This document shows positions 38,657 through 47,326 of a DNA stretch of 64,000 nucleotides, one piece after another. Position numbers and translations under genes: made by a program. The notes under the pieces were generated by a model. It was not told the origin of the DNA and searched no databases. It saw nothing but the letters and a program-made list of their open reading frames with translations. This DNA is from Corallococcus silvisoli (GTDB lineage: Bacteria > Myxococcota > Myxococcia > Myxococcales > Myxococcaceae): positions 62,001 to 126,000 of the forward strand of contig NZ_JAAAPJ010000017.1 in the NCBI RefSeq assembly GCF_009909145.1. Reading direction: 5' to 3'. The first letter of the stretch is position 1; each line of letters starts with the position of its first letter.

Positions 38657-39271
38657 TCAGAACGTGTACTTCACGCGCGGGAACAGCGCGAACGTCGCGA
38701 TGTTCGGCCCGATGATGTAGCGCGCGAGGAAGTCCGCCCCCACCGAGAAGTGGTCGAGGGACGTCGCGTACTCCACGCCCACGCCCACGCCCGCGTTGAA
38801 GGCGTTGATGGAGCGGCCCGGGTCGCCCTTGTCGGGATCCACCGGCGTCGGATCCAACCGCGTGTAGCCCGCGGCCAGCTTGGGCGTCAGGTAGAAGCGG
38901 TTGGCCAGCCTCACGTGGTAGGCGGCCGTCAGGTCGCCGAAGGCCACCGTGAAGTTGTCCGACAGCGCGCACACGTTGGAGTCCGGAAGGAACCCCGCGA
39001 AGCAGTTCTGCGCGGAGGCGCCCAGCGCGAAGTGGGCCCCCAGCGACAGCCGCTCCGTCAGGTCGTAGCCGATGCCCAGCTGCAGGTAGGTCTGCGCGTT
39101 GGAGTAGTTGTTCGCGCCGCCCAGCGTGAAGAACACACCGACGTCGGTCTCGGTGAAGAACCCCTGGCGCGGCTGGAACTCCACGCCCTCCGGCGGAGTG
39201 GCCCCCAGGGCCGGCGTCGCCAGCGCGAGCGCGGCCAACAGCAGCGACTTCCTCACGACTCCTCCCGTCAC
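38657..39271 (-). CDS. NfsH/GltH-like outer-membrane beta-barrel protein
   Basis: The 204-residue product has a signal peptide (RKSLLLAALALATPALGA) and an alternating-strand body ending in FPRVKYTF, a typical barrel terminus with final Phe. Segments such as TYLQLGIGYDLTERLSLGAHFALG and FNAGVGVGVEYATSLDHFSVGADFLARY are amphipathic strands. A GTG at 39271 with AGGAGG 6 bases upstream is preferred to the GTG at 39256. It is the last gene of an eight-gene envelope-machine block matching Nfs/Glt A-H and fits position H. A strong terminator separates it from gene G, so it may be expressed partly on its own. The barrel call is good; the exact paralogue is inference. Confidence 0.8.
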   Translation of the reverse strand: MTGGVVRKSLLLAALALATPALGATPPEGVEFQPRQGFFTETDVGVFFTLGGANNYSNAQTYLQLGIGYDLTERLSLGAHFALGASAQNCFAGFLPDSNVCALSDNFTVAFGDLTAAYHVRLANRFYLTPKLAAGYTRLDPTPVDPDKGDPGRSINAFNAGVGVGVEYATSLDHFSVGADFLARYIIGPNIATFALFPRVKYTF

Positions 39272-39347
39272 GGTTGCCCTCCTGCTCCCTCGCACGCCGA
39301 GGAGCAACGGACGGACAGTAGTGATGCCGCGCACGAAACGGCAGCGG

Positions 39348-39385
39348 GGAAAAATGAAAATGGCGTGGACCGTTGCGTCCACGCC
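39348..39385 (-). terminator. Rho-independent terminator after the FHA/AgmX-C gene
   Basis: On the minus strand GGCGTGGAC, a 6-base loop and GTCCACGCC form a perfect 9-bp stem (39362-39385), followed by ATTTTCATTTTT (39350-39361). It lies 36 bases past the stop of the 682-residue gene and upstream of the H-position gene. Confidence 0.88.
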
Positions 39386-39420
39386 ACTTGGGTCTTCCAC
39401 TCGACGGCTTCCGGCCCGCG

Positions 39421-41469
39421 CTACTCGGCCGCGTCCGCGCCCGAGGGCGAGAACAGCCAGGGGTACGTCACGTTCACCACGCCGCCGCCCTTGGGCTCCG
39501 GGAACTTCCAGCGGCGGATGCGGGAGATCATGCACTGCTCCGCGGGGCTGCTGCCCAGCGTGGACTCCGACACGCTGGCGTCCGCCACCGCGCCCGCCGG
39601 GTCGATGGTGAAGGCCACCGCCACCTTGCCGGCCAGCGCCGGGTTCTTGTTCAGCTCCGACTCGTAGCAGTACTTGATCTCGTTCTGGTGCCGCCGGATG
39701 ACCTTCGCGATGACGTCCTTGTCCAGGCCGCCAATCACCGTCGTCTTGCCGGGGATGACCTTGGTCACGGACTTGCCGCGACCGCCCAGGTCGATGCCAC
39801 CCGAGCCGCCCGTGCCCCGGCCGTTGCCCTGGGTGCCCAGGCCGCCGATGCCCAGCGCCGTGCCACCACCGCCGTTGCCGGTGCCACGCGAGCCCAGGCC
39901 GCCCACGCCGTGCGCGTCACCCATGGCCGCGCCGCCCTTGAGGCCGCCCAGCGAGTCGTTGATGCCGGTGCCAATGCCGCCCGGACCGAACACGTCCGAC
40001 GCGCCGCCCCTCATGCCCTTGAGCGCGCCCAGCAGGCCGACCTTGCCCACCATCTGGCGGTCCTTCTCCTTCTTCGACTTGTCCACCACCGGCGTGCCCG
40101 GCTTGGAGGGCGCGGCCTCCTCCTGCTTCGCCTCCTGCTTGCCGAACTTGCCCTCCTCGTCCTTGGCCTTGGCCCCCTCCTCCACGCCGGAGAGCTGGAG
40201 CTTCTTCGCCTCCACCTTCTTCTCCGGGGCGATGAGGAACTTGGCCACGCGCTGCTGGGATTCGAAGACGTCGTCCGCGGACTTCGTCTCCGTGTGCGGC
40301 GTCAGCAGCATCGCGGTGACGAAGGCCGCCGCCGCCAGGATGCAGATGGAGGCGATCTTGAAGAAGCCGAAGTCGCGATCCGAAAGCGACGTCGCCAGGA
40401 TGGCCGGAGACGGCTTCACGTAGCGCATCACGAACGCGACGGTGCCCAGCGACACCTCCGCGCGGTCATGCAGGCCCAGGGTGAAGCGCTGCTCCTGCTC
40501 CGCGGAGGCCGCGTCCAGCTGGCCCGCGGCGCGCAGCGCGTCCTTCGTGCGCACGTCCCCGTTGTTGGTGACGAACACGCCCGAGCCCGCCGGAGCGCGC
40601 AGCTCCAGCTTGTCGCCCTTGCTCACCGCGAGCACGTGGCGCGCGCCCACCTGCGGCACGAACACATGGAAGGCGTTCTTCTTGCCCTCGCCGATGGTGA
40701 CCGGGACGCCGTCCTTGAAGTGCTGGACCTCCAGCATCTGGTCGCCCCAGAGCAGCGACACCTGGAGCACCTTCGCGTCCGGCGTGGGCTGCGCGTCCCT
40801 CGGCAAGGGCTCCTGCAAGTGCGGAGGAGGCTGCGGCCTGCGCGCCGCGGCCACCGCCGGGGGTGTCTGCCTGCGCGCCGCCGCCGGAGGCGCCGGAGGG
40901 CCGAACACCGGGGTGGGCGCCACGTTCGTGGCCACCTGGGTGCCCATCGCGCCCGAAGCAGCGGAGCGCGGCGTCCCCACCGTGCCCACCACGTTGGACG
41001 CGGGGGCCGCGCTCATTTGAGCCCGGGGAGGCGCAGGCGCGTCCCGCCGCACCGGAGGCGCCGCCTGTGGGGCCTGGGACGGTGGCATCACCGGACGCTG
41101 CTGGAACATGCCGGGCTGCGCCACCGCCGCGGCTGGAGCCACCGGCCGGGGCGCGTCACCGAAGAGGACCTCCACTCGCGACGTGCCCACCGTGAGCACG
41201 TCCCCCGGCTTGAGGGCCGTGGGGATGACGAGCTTCTGTCCGGAGACCTGCGTGCCAGCCTCGCTGCCCAGGTCGATGGCCATCACCGAGCCATCGTGGT
41301 CCACCTTCAGCATCACGTGGAGGTTGGACACCCGCGGATCCTGAATCTTCACCGCCGCCTGGGCGCCCGACCCCACGATGACACTCTCCGCCTCCGAAAC
41401 CGTCTCCTGGATGGAGCCGTCCGGGGTGGTGATCCGAAGCGTCAAACCGTTTTTTCTCGCCGCCGCCAT
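39421..41469 (-). CDS. NfsG/GltG-like protein: FHA domain, one TM, AgmX/PglI C-terminal domain
   Basis: The 682-residue product starts with a cytoplasmic FHA domain (about 8-105, with VIVGSGAQAAVKIQDPRVSNLHVML). A Pro/Ala linker, a second FHA-like strand region (about 235-345) and one membrane helix (ASICILAAAAFVTAMLL, near 370-388) follow. A Lys/Glu-rich then Gly-rich periplasmic stretch leads to a C-terminal domain with VIRRHQNEIKYCYESELNKNP and CMISRIRRWKFPEPKGGG, the AgmX/PglI (TonB-like) domain. In Myxococcus, such proteins couple a cytoplasmic or inner-membrane motor to periplasmic and outer-membrane partners in the Glt and Nfs complexes. Its place among seven matching neighbours makes the family secure. 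Choice between NfsG and GltG is inference. Confidence 0.9.
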   Translation of the reverse strand: MAAARKNGLTLRITTPDGSIQETVSEAESVIVGSGAQAAVKIQDPRVSNLHVMLKVDHDGSVMAIDLGSEAGTQVSGQKLVIPTALKPGDVLTVGTSRVEVLFGDAPRPVAPAAAVAQPGMFQQRPVMPPSQAPQAAPPVRRDAPAPPRAQMSAAPASNVVGTVGTPRSAASGAMGTQVATNVAPTPVFGPPAPPAAARRQTPPAVAAARRPQPPPHLQEPLPRDAQPTPDAKVLQVSLLWGDQMLEVQHFKDGVPVTIGEGKKNAFHVFVPQVGARHVLAVSKGDKLELRAPAGSGVFVTNNGDVRTKDALRAAGQLDAASAEQEQRFTLGLHDRAEVSLGTVAFVMRYVKPSPAILATSLSDRDFGFFKIASICILAAAAFVTAMLLTPHTETKSADDVFESQQRVAKFLIAPEKKVEAKKLQLSGVEEGAKAKDEEGKFGKQEAKQEEAAPSKPGTPVVDKSKKEKDRQMVGKVGLLGALKGMRGGASDVFGPGGIGTGINDSLGGLKGGAAMGDAHGVGGLGSRGTGNGGGGTALGIGGLGTQGNGRGTGGSGGIDLGGRGKSVTKVIPGKTTVIGGLDKDVIAKVIRRHQNEIKYCYESELNKNPALAGKVAVAFTIDPAGAVADASVSESTLGSSPAEQCMISRIRRWKFPEPKGGGVVNVTYPWLFSPSGADAAE

Positions 41470-41525
41470 GAAGTTCTTCCTTCTTCCCTTCCCGTCCCGA
41501 AAACGTTCAACGCCGCCTGAGCCGT

Positions 41526-41810
41526 CTAGAGATTGTCCGCCGACTTCTGCAGTTCCGGGTCGAAGTTCTCCCGGACCTTGATGAGGCTTTGGAAATCCGT
41601 CTTCTTGCGGTTGAGCACGTAGGAGCCTTCCGGCTTGGTGAGCTCGCCCTCCACCGCCACGTCCGTGAAATCAATCACTGTCTTCTTGCGATACACGGTG
41701 CGGTCCTCTTCCTGGATGACCTTCACCGAGTCCTTGCCCTGGTCCTGAGCGAGCGCCGGGCCGGCGCCCAGCCCCCCCACCATCATCACCGCTGCCAGCA
41801 GTCGCTTCAT
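41526..41810 (-). CDS. NfsF/GltF-like small periplasmic protein
   Basis: The 94-residue product has a signal peptide (MKRLLAAVMMVGGLGAGPALA) and a short charged mature part with EEDRTVYRKKTVIDFTDVAVEGELTKPEG and KKTDFQSLIKVRENFDPEL. It is co-directional with, and 56 bases upstream of, the FHA/AgmX-C gene. Small exported proteins at this position occur in the Glt and Nfs clusters. The start is the ATG at 41810. No catalytic motif is present; a structural or adaptor role in the envelope complex is inferred from context only. Confidence 0.82.
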   Translation of the reverse strand: MKRLLAAVMMVGGLGAGPALAQDQGKDSVKVIQEEDRTVYRKKTVIDFTDVAVEGELTKPEGSYVLNRKKTDFQSLIKVRENFDPELQKSADNL

Positions 41811-41968
41811 GTGCAGTCTCCCGTTGGCCCGCTTCGCGATTTCCAATGCAGGGCTCGCACCAACTCCAAGCCCCTGGATTCTATGGGAGCCGCCCGGCCG
41901 CTTGCACGCGGGGGGCTGGAGGAGAGAAGAAAGTTCTCGTCCTCCCAGCCAGGGCGACTGTTGTTTCT

Positions 41969-43351
41969 TCAGGGCGTTGGAGCAGCCGGGGGCGCCGCCT
42001 GTTCGCTGTTCGACGGATGGGGAGCGGCCGCCTCGGCGCCGTCCGCTGGCGCCTGCTCGGGCGCGCTGGTGTCCTGGGGCAGCTGGTTCATCACGGACGA
42101 GCCCGCGCCCCCGGTGGCGGCGGCGTCCTTCTTGGGCTCGCCCTCCGCGCCCGCCGTGGCCGCGGGGGCCGCGGGCGGGTTCTTCAGCATGTTCTGCAGG
42201 CCCTGCACCTTGGCGGTGATGAGCTGCTTGTCCTGCGCCGACGTGGCGGACAGCTCCTTGCAGCGGTCGAGGAACGCGATGGCCTTCTCGAAGCCCGAGC
42301 GGTCCGCCGAGTACGCCCAGCCCGCGCCGCACACCGCCTCCGGCCGGTCCGCGGAGCGCGCGAGCACCTTCTCGAACGCCTCGCCCGCGGCCACGCCCTT
42401 CTTCGGATCCACCCCCTTCTGGCCGTCCAGCGCATAGGCCAGATACAGCTGGCCCTCCAGTCCGTCGGGCTCCAGGGCCAGGGCCTTGGTGAAGGCCCGC
42501 TCGGCGCCCGCGTAGTCGCGGTAGCTCAGCGCCAGCGCGCCCAGGTTGAGGTGCCCGGGGGCGAACGCGTCATCCAGCGACACGGCCTTCTGGAACTGGG
42601 CGAGCGCGCGCGGGCGGTCCTCCATCTTCAGGTAGATCATCCCCAGCGTGTTGGAGATGGCCGGGTCGTCCTGCGCGACCTTGCGGGCGTTGACGATGAG
42701 CAGCTCCGCCAGGCGGTACTGCCCCCGGTCGTACGCCACCAGCGCCAGCGTCTTGTACGCCTCCGGGTTGTCCTTGCTGCGCGCGAGCACGCGCCGGCCG
42801 GTGGCCTCCGCCTCGTCCAGCTTCCCCGAGAGCCGGTACGTCGCGGCCAGCGCGTTGAGCACGGGCTCGTCGTGTTCGTGGCCGGGCGCCTGGAGCGCCT
42901 TGGAGTAGAGCGCGATGGCTTCGTCCAACTGCCCCTCGTGCCGGTGCATCAGGCCCAGGTTCATCACCGACGGAGTGTGGGCGGGGTCCAGGAAGAGGAC
43001 CTTCTCGTACGCCGCGCGGGCGTCCGCCGGGCGGCCCTGCTTCTCCGCGATGACGCCCAGGTTGAACTGCGCGTTGAGCGCCTTGGGCTCCTTCGACACG
43101 ACCCCCTCGAAGCCCTTGCGAGCGGTGTCCAGGTCGCCGGCCTCGTAGGCCTTCAGCGCCTCCGCGAACAGCGCGTTGGCGTCCCCCTTGTCCGCCAGCG
43201 GAGGCACGGGCGCGGTGGGCACCACGGCGGCGGGCTTCTCCACCGCGTTCATCGCGACAGGAACGGGCTTGGGGCCCGTGGCGCACGCGGTGGTGAAGGC
43301 GAAGGCGAAGGCCCCCGCCAGGAACATGCCTCTGGTGCGAAACCCGTTCAT
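41969..43351 (-). CDS. NfsE/GltE-like TPR lipoprotein
   Basis: The 460-residue product has a lipoprotein signal ending in FAFTTAC, then about seven tetratricopeptide units (for example AQFNLGVIAEKQGRPADARAAYEKVLFLDPAH and GHLNLGALALSYRDYAGAERAFTKALALEP) and a Pro/Ala-rich C-terminal tail. It resembles the lipoprotein GltE (AglT) that sits under the outer membrane in the Myxococcus gliding complex. The ATG at 43351 places the signal peptide at the N-terminus. An in-frame GTG at 43411 overlaps the stop of the upstream gene and is a less likely start. The overlap region still suggests coupling with gene D. Confidence 0.88.
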   Translation of the reverse strand: MNGFRTRGMFLAGAFAFAFTTACATGPKPVPVAMNAVEKPAAVVPTAPVPPLADKGDANALFAEALKAYEAGDLDTARKGFEGVVSKEPKALNAQFNLGVIAEKQGRPADARAAYEKVLFLDPAHTPSVMNLGLMHRHEGQLDEAIALYSKALQAPGHEHDEPVLNALAATYRLSGKLDEAEATGRRVLARSKDNPEAYKTLALVAYDRGQYRLAELLIVNARKVAQDDPAISNTLGMIYLKMEDRPRALAQFQKAVSLDDAFAPGHLNLGALALSYRDYAGAERAFTKALALEPDGLEGQLYLAYALDGQKGVDPKKGVAAGEAFEKVLARSADRPEAVCGAGWAYSADRSGFEKAIAFLDRCKELSATSAQDKQLITAKVQGLQNMLKNPPAAPAATAGAEGEPKKDAAATGGAGSSVMNQLPQDTSAPEQAPADGAEAAAPHPSNSEQAAPPAAPTP

Positions 43352-43407
43352 CCCCGTCGTCCCCGTCCCCTCGAACTGGCTGCGAATGTCGCCGCGGTGG
43401 TTCGTCT

Positions 43408-46400
43408 TCACGGCCGCCCCCCCTCGAGCAGCGCGGTGGGTTCGGACGTCGAGCCCTCCGCCCCTTCCCGCGCCGCGGCCGGCGCCTGGCCCGCCGGGGT
43501 GGCCGGCGTCTGGGGCTTCGGCTCCGCGGAGGCGCTGATGGGGCCGTTGAGGTCCTTCAGCACGCCAGCGGCGACGCGCGAATCACTGCTGCCCCGGTAC
43601 GTCACCGGCTTCACCTGGGCGTAGACGCCCGGGCGGAAGCGGTTGAGCTGGTCCTGCGCGGCCAGCGTCCACTCGCTGTAGATGCCCAGCTCGTAGGCCT
43701 TCTGGAGGCCCTTCTCCAGCGCCTCGCTGGACTTGTCCTCCAGCGGCAGCGCCAGCGTCTCCAGCTCGCCGCGATACATGCTGAGCTGATCATCATCCAG
43801 GCCGGAGGGATCCGGCGAGTCCATGATGTTGCGAGCGAAGTCCGCGTACGCCAGGCCGATGCGGGTGAGCGCCGCGATGCCCCACTCGCCGGACCCCGTC
43901 GCGAGCACCGCCGCGTATTCCTTCTCCACGCGCTGCATCTCCCGCTGCTTGGCCGTCAGGTCGCGGCGGATGGTGGAGACGCGCGTGAACTTGATGTCCG
44001 AGAAGCGCTTCCACGTGGGCTCCAGCGCCAGGAAGCGCGCGTGGCCGTACGCGTTGAGCACCGCGGGGTCCTTGCGGACGCCCTCCGCCAGCTTGGTCCA
44101 GCCGCGCAACAGCTCGTCCTGCGCCTTCTCCTGGCCGCGCACGTCCCGCAGCTTCTGGTACGCCAGCAGCTCGTGGTACCGGGCCAGGTACGGCTGACCC
44201 GCGGCGGTGCGTGAATCCCGGCCGTAGTCCTCCACGAAGCGGCTGAAGGCGCGGGCCGCGTCGCCCCACTTCTTCTCCTTCTCCCACACGAGGCCCATGG
44301 AGAAGGCCACCTGCGGCACGTCCTTGCGGTCCTTGAAGCGCGCCAGGTAGGTGTTCCACGCGGTGACGGCCTTCTGGGACTCGCCCAGGCCGTCGTACCA
44401 GACGCCCGCGTTGAAGAGGGCGTCCGCCACCCACGCGCCCGCCGAGTCCACCTGCGCCTTGCGCTCGGCGGCCCGCTGCTCGCGCTTGGAGTCCGCGTCC
44501 TCCGCGGCCCCCGGCGTGTCCTTCTTCGCCACCGCGCCCGCCTTGGGCTTCTTCTCCGAGGCGCGCTTCGACGAGGCCTCGCGGGCCTTCATCGCATCGT
44601 CGTAGGCGGCCACGAAGGAATCGGACATGGCCGCGGCCTTCTTGAACTCGGCGACCTTCTCGTAGAGGCCGGACAGCGTGTAGCGCGTCTGCAGCTCGAA
44701 GTTGCTGTTCGGGTACTCCTTGAGGACGCGCTCGCCGGCGGTGATGCCCTTGTCCACCTCTCCCGCCTCCTGCGCGATGACCATCGCGTAGGTGAGCGCG
44801 CGGTCCGCGTTCTCCGACTTGGGGAACTCCGTCACGAAGGAGAGGAACGCCTCGGCGGCCTTCGCCGGGTTCTTCTCCTGCTTGTAGACGACCTCATCCA
44901 CGTACTTGTACTGGCTGCCCTCCACCACGCGGGCCACGCGCTGGGCGAAGTCGGAGCCGGGCTTGGACAGCTTCTTGTTGCCCAGGAACTTGCGCGACAG
45001 CGTGTTGAGCTCCTGCCACTCCTCGCGGCTCTCCAGCACGTACATCGTCAGGTCCGCGGCGTCGCGCGAGCGGCGCTCCTCCGGGAACTTCTCGATGATC
45101 TCCCCGAAGCGGTGGGCCGCGTCCACGAAGTGCGCGCGGTCGTAGAGGATGACGGCCGCCTGATAGCGCAGGTCGATCTCATCCTGGTTGCCCGGGTAGA
45201 GGGAGTTGTACGTGTCGCACGCGGCGACCAGCCGGTCCTCGAACTTCGTGAGCGGCTGCTCCTCCTGCTCCTTGGCGTCGCGCTTGACGAGCTTCTGCTT
45301 GGCGACGTCGCCCTTGTCCTTCTTCTCGTCGACCTTCTGGCCGTCCTTCAGGTCGCTCTTGGAGAGCTGGCCGCGCTCGATCTTGACGAGCTTGTCGTAG
45401 GCGAGCACCGCGTTGTACGCGGCGGACTTGCGGTAGGCCTCGTTGGAGACCTCGCGCGCGGAGTCGCGGTCCGGGATCTTGAAGGCCACGACGGCGTCGT
45501 ACTCGGCCGCGGCGGCCTGCCACTCCTCCAGGGCCCAGAGGATCTCCGCGTAGAAGAAGCGGATGTTGAAGGCGGAGTCCGCGACGAACTCCGGGTTGTC
45601 GCTGGACGCGAACGCGTCCACGTACTGCTTGTAGATGTCGCGCGCGAGCCGGTAGGTCTCCACCTGGCGCGTCTTCTGCGCCTCCTGGTGGTACTCCGTG
45701 ACCATCACGCGCATCGCCTCTTCGGTGACGCTGAAGGCGTTGCGCAGCACGCCCGCGTTGCCCGCGTTGGTGGTCCACCACTCGCCGCCCGGGCGGTAGA
45801 GGTCCACCATCCGCTTCATCTCCTTGCGGACCTGCTGGCGCTGACGCAGGCCTTCATAGGCGCGCACCACCGCCTGCTGGTACTCCGGCGCGTTCGTGCC
45901 CATGGGCGCGTCGTCGATGAGGGTGCGGTACACCAGGATGGCGCTGTCGAAGTGGCCCGCGTCCACCAGGCCCGCGGCCGTCTTCGCGAGCAGCCGGCCC
46001 TGGCGCTTCGGCGGGGCCTTCTGCTTGAAGTAGGCGAGCGCCTCCTTGGGCTGATCCAACTGGACGTAGAAGACCGTCAGGTCGTTGAGCGCCTCGGTGC
46101 GCAGGTCGCCCAGCTCCTCGCCGCGCTGGCCCGCGTAGTCCACCACCTCGTGCAGCTTCTTGAGGCCCGCGTCCAGGTCGCCCGCGTTGAAGTCACACCA
46201 GGACAGCTTGTAGGTCGCGTAGGCGTAGATCTTCGGCACGCCCGAGTCGCGCGCCTTCTCGTAGTTGACCTTCGCGGGGGCCAGCTTGTTGTTCTCGAAG
46301 TAGTGGTTGCCCAGCTGGATGTACGCGTCCGGGACGAACTGCGACTTGGGGAAGTCGCGGATCAGCTCCTCGTAGCGCGCCACCGCGTCCTCGCGGCGGT

Positions 46401-47061
46401 TGAGCTCGTAGAGGTTGTAGCCCAGCGAGAAGAGCACCTCGTCGCGGGCCGGGTACTGCGGATAGTCGCGGAGGATGTCCTCGTAGATGCGCATCGTCTC
46501 CGCGCGGTAGCGCTCGGACTCGCGGTGGTCCTGCTCCGGCGCGGAGGCCTTGTCGCCGCGCGCCACCGCCGCGTCATAGGCCTTCTCCGCCGCGAGGAAC
46601 TTCTCCATCTCCAACTGGTAGAGGTACTTGGACTTCTCCCAGTAGAGCTCCGACAGGCGGTACTGCATCTCCGCCCGCTGCGTGGAGGTCTCCTGGAGCT
46701 TGGGGATGAGGCGCTTGAAGCCTTCGATGGCCTCGTCGCGCTTCTTGTCCGCGAGCGCTTCGCGCTTGGAGTCCGCGATGCGCGGCACATCCGCGAACTT
46801 GGCCGTGGCGGGCTTCACCCGCGCCGGGCCCTTGCGCATGTCCTGGGGCGCGACGCCGGGTGGCAGCTCCGCCTTCTTGGCGTCCGCCTTGTCCTTCTGG
46901 GTGGCGGCCTCGCCCTTCTTGCTCCCGGCCTTCGCCGTCGAAGAGGACTTCTTCGTCGCCGCCTTGCGCGGCGGAGCTGTCGGCTCCGCCGCCTCCCCCA
47001 CCCCACCGGCCGCGAGCGCGACGCCCACCGCCAGTGCACCGAACCGAAGAACCACCTTCAT
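43408..47061 (-). CDS. NfsD/GltD (AgmU)-like giant TPR protein
   Basis: The 1217-residue product starts at an ATG with AGGAG close upstream and has a signal peptide (MKVVLRFGALAVGVALAAGG). A Lys-rich segment is followed by many TPR-type units across the length, such as DEVLFSLGYNLYELNRREDAVARYEELIRDFPKS and DAYIQLGNHYFENNKLAPAKVNYEKA. It is predicted to be periplasmic. Length and repeat make-up match AgmU/GltD and NfsD, scaffold proteins of the gliding and spore-coat machines. It heads the D-E-F-G unit behind a 265-base intergenic region with a terminator for the upstream gene. Which paralogue it is cannot be settled here. Confidence 0.9.
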   Translation of the reverse strand: MKVVLRFGALAVGVALAAGGVGEAAEPTAPPRKAATKKSSSTAKAGSKKGEAATQKDKADAKKAELPPGVAPQDMRKGPARVKPATAKFADVPRIADSKREALADKKRDEAIEGFKRLIPKLQETSTQRAEMQYRLSELYWEKSKYLYQLEMEKFLAAEKAYDAAVARGDKASAPEQDHRESERYRAETMRIYEDILRDYPQYPARDEVLFSLGYNLYELNRREDAVARYEELIRDFPKSQFVPDAYIQLGNHYFENNKLAPAKVNYEKARDSGVPKIYAYATYKLSWCDFNAGDLDAGLKKLHEVVDYAGQRGEELGDLRTEALNDLTVFYVQLDQPKEALAYFKQKAPPKRQGRLLAKTAAGLVDAGHFDSAILVYRTLIDDAPMGTNAPEYQQAVVRAYEGLRQRQQVRKEMKRMVDLYRPGGEWWTTNAGNAGVLRNAFSVTEEAMRVMVTEYHQEAQKTRQVETYRLARDIYKQYVDAFASSDNPEFVADSAFNIRFFYAEILWALEEWQAAAAEYDAVVAFKIPDRDSAREVSNEAYRKSAAYNAVLAYDKLVKIERGQLSKSDLKDGQKVDEKKDKGDVAKQKLVKRDAKEQEEQPLTKFEDRLVAACDTYNSLYPGNQDEIDLRYQAAVILYDRAHFVDAAHRFGEIIEKFPEERRSRDAADLTMYVLESREEWQELNTLSRKFLGNKKLSKPGSDFAQRVARVVEGSQYKYVDEVVYKQEKNPAKAAEAFLSFVTEFPKSENADRALTYAMVIAQEAGEVDKGITAGERVLKEYPNSNFELQTRYTLSGLYEKVAEFKKAAAMSDSFVAAYDDAMKAREASSKRASEKKPKAGAVAKKDTPGAAEDADSKREQRAAERKAQVDSAGAWVADALFNAGVWYDGLGESQKAVTAWNTYLARFKDRKDVPQVAFSMGLVWEKEKKWGDAARAFSRFVEDYGRDSRTAAGQPYLARYHELLAYQKLRDVRGQEKAQDELLRGWTKLAEGVRKDPAVLNAYGHARFLALEPTWKRFSDIKFTRVSTIRRDLTAKQREMQRVEKEYAAVLATGSGEWGIAALTRIGLAYADFARNIMDSPDPSGLDDDQLSMYRGELETLALPLEDKSSEALEKGLQKAYELGIYSEWTLAAQDQLNRFRPGVYAQVKPVTYRGSSDSRVAAGVLKDLNGPISASAEPKPQTPATPAGQAPAAAREGAEGSTSEPTALLEGGRP

Positions 47062-47231
47062 GCGAGCTCCTGGAGAACCGCGCCTCGCCAACCCTGGGCA
47101 AACTTCTGCCCAACCGGGGAGGGACGACGGAAAGTAGACGCGGGTACCCAGATTGAGAAGTGGCCCGGAACATGCCTTGTGCCCCGGCGTACGCCATCAC
47201 GCGGGGGCACCTTCCAGGACTCAACACGCTG
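47062..47231 (-). promoter_or_regulatory. Intergenic region upstream of the D-G unit
   Basis: 170 bases between the C-gene terminator and the D-gene start. A perfect 6-bp inverted repeat, TGGGCA (47095-47100) and TGCCCA (47107-47112) with a 6-base spacer, lies about 35-50 bases upstream of the start codon and could be an operator. No confident -35/-10 pair was identified. Confidence 0.4.
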
Positions 47232-47277
47232 AAAAAAGGCCCCATCCTCCGCGACCTGCGTCACGGGGAAGGGGCCT
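47232..47277 (-). terminator. Rho-independent terminator after the C-position TPR gene
   Basis: On the minus strand AGGCCCC (47271-47277) pairs with GGGGCCT (47237-47243) around a long loop, followed directly by a run of T (47232-47237). It lies about 50 bases past the TPR gene stop and before gene D, splitting the eight-gene block. Confidence 0.75.
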
Positions 47278-47326
47278 CGGGGGTACTGCCTGGGGAGGCC
47301 GGGTGCACCCGGCTCCCACCTCGTCG

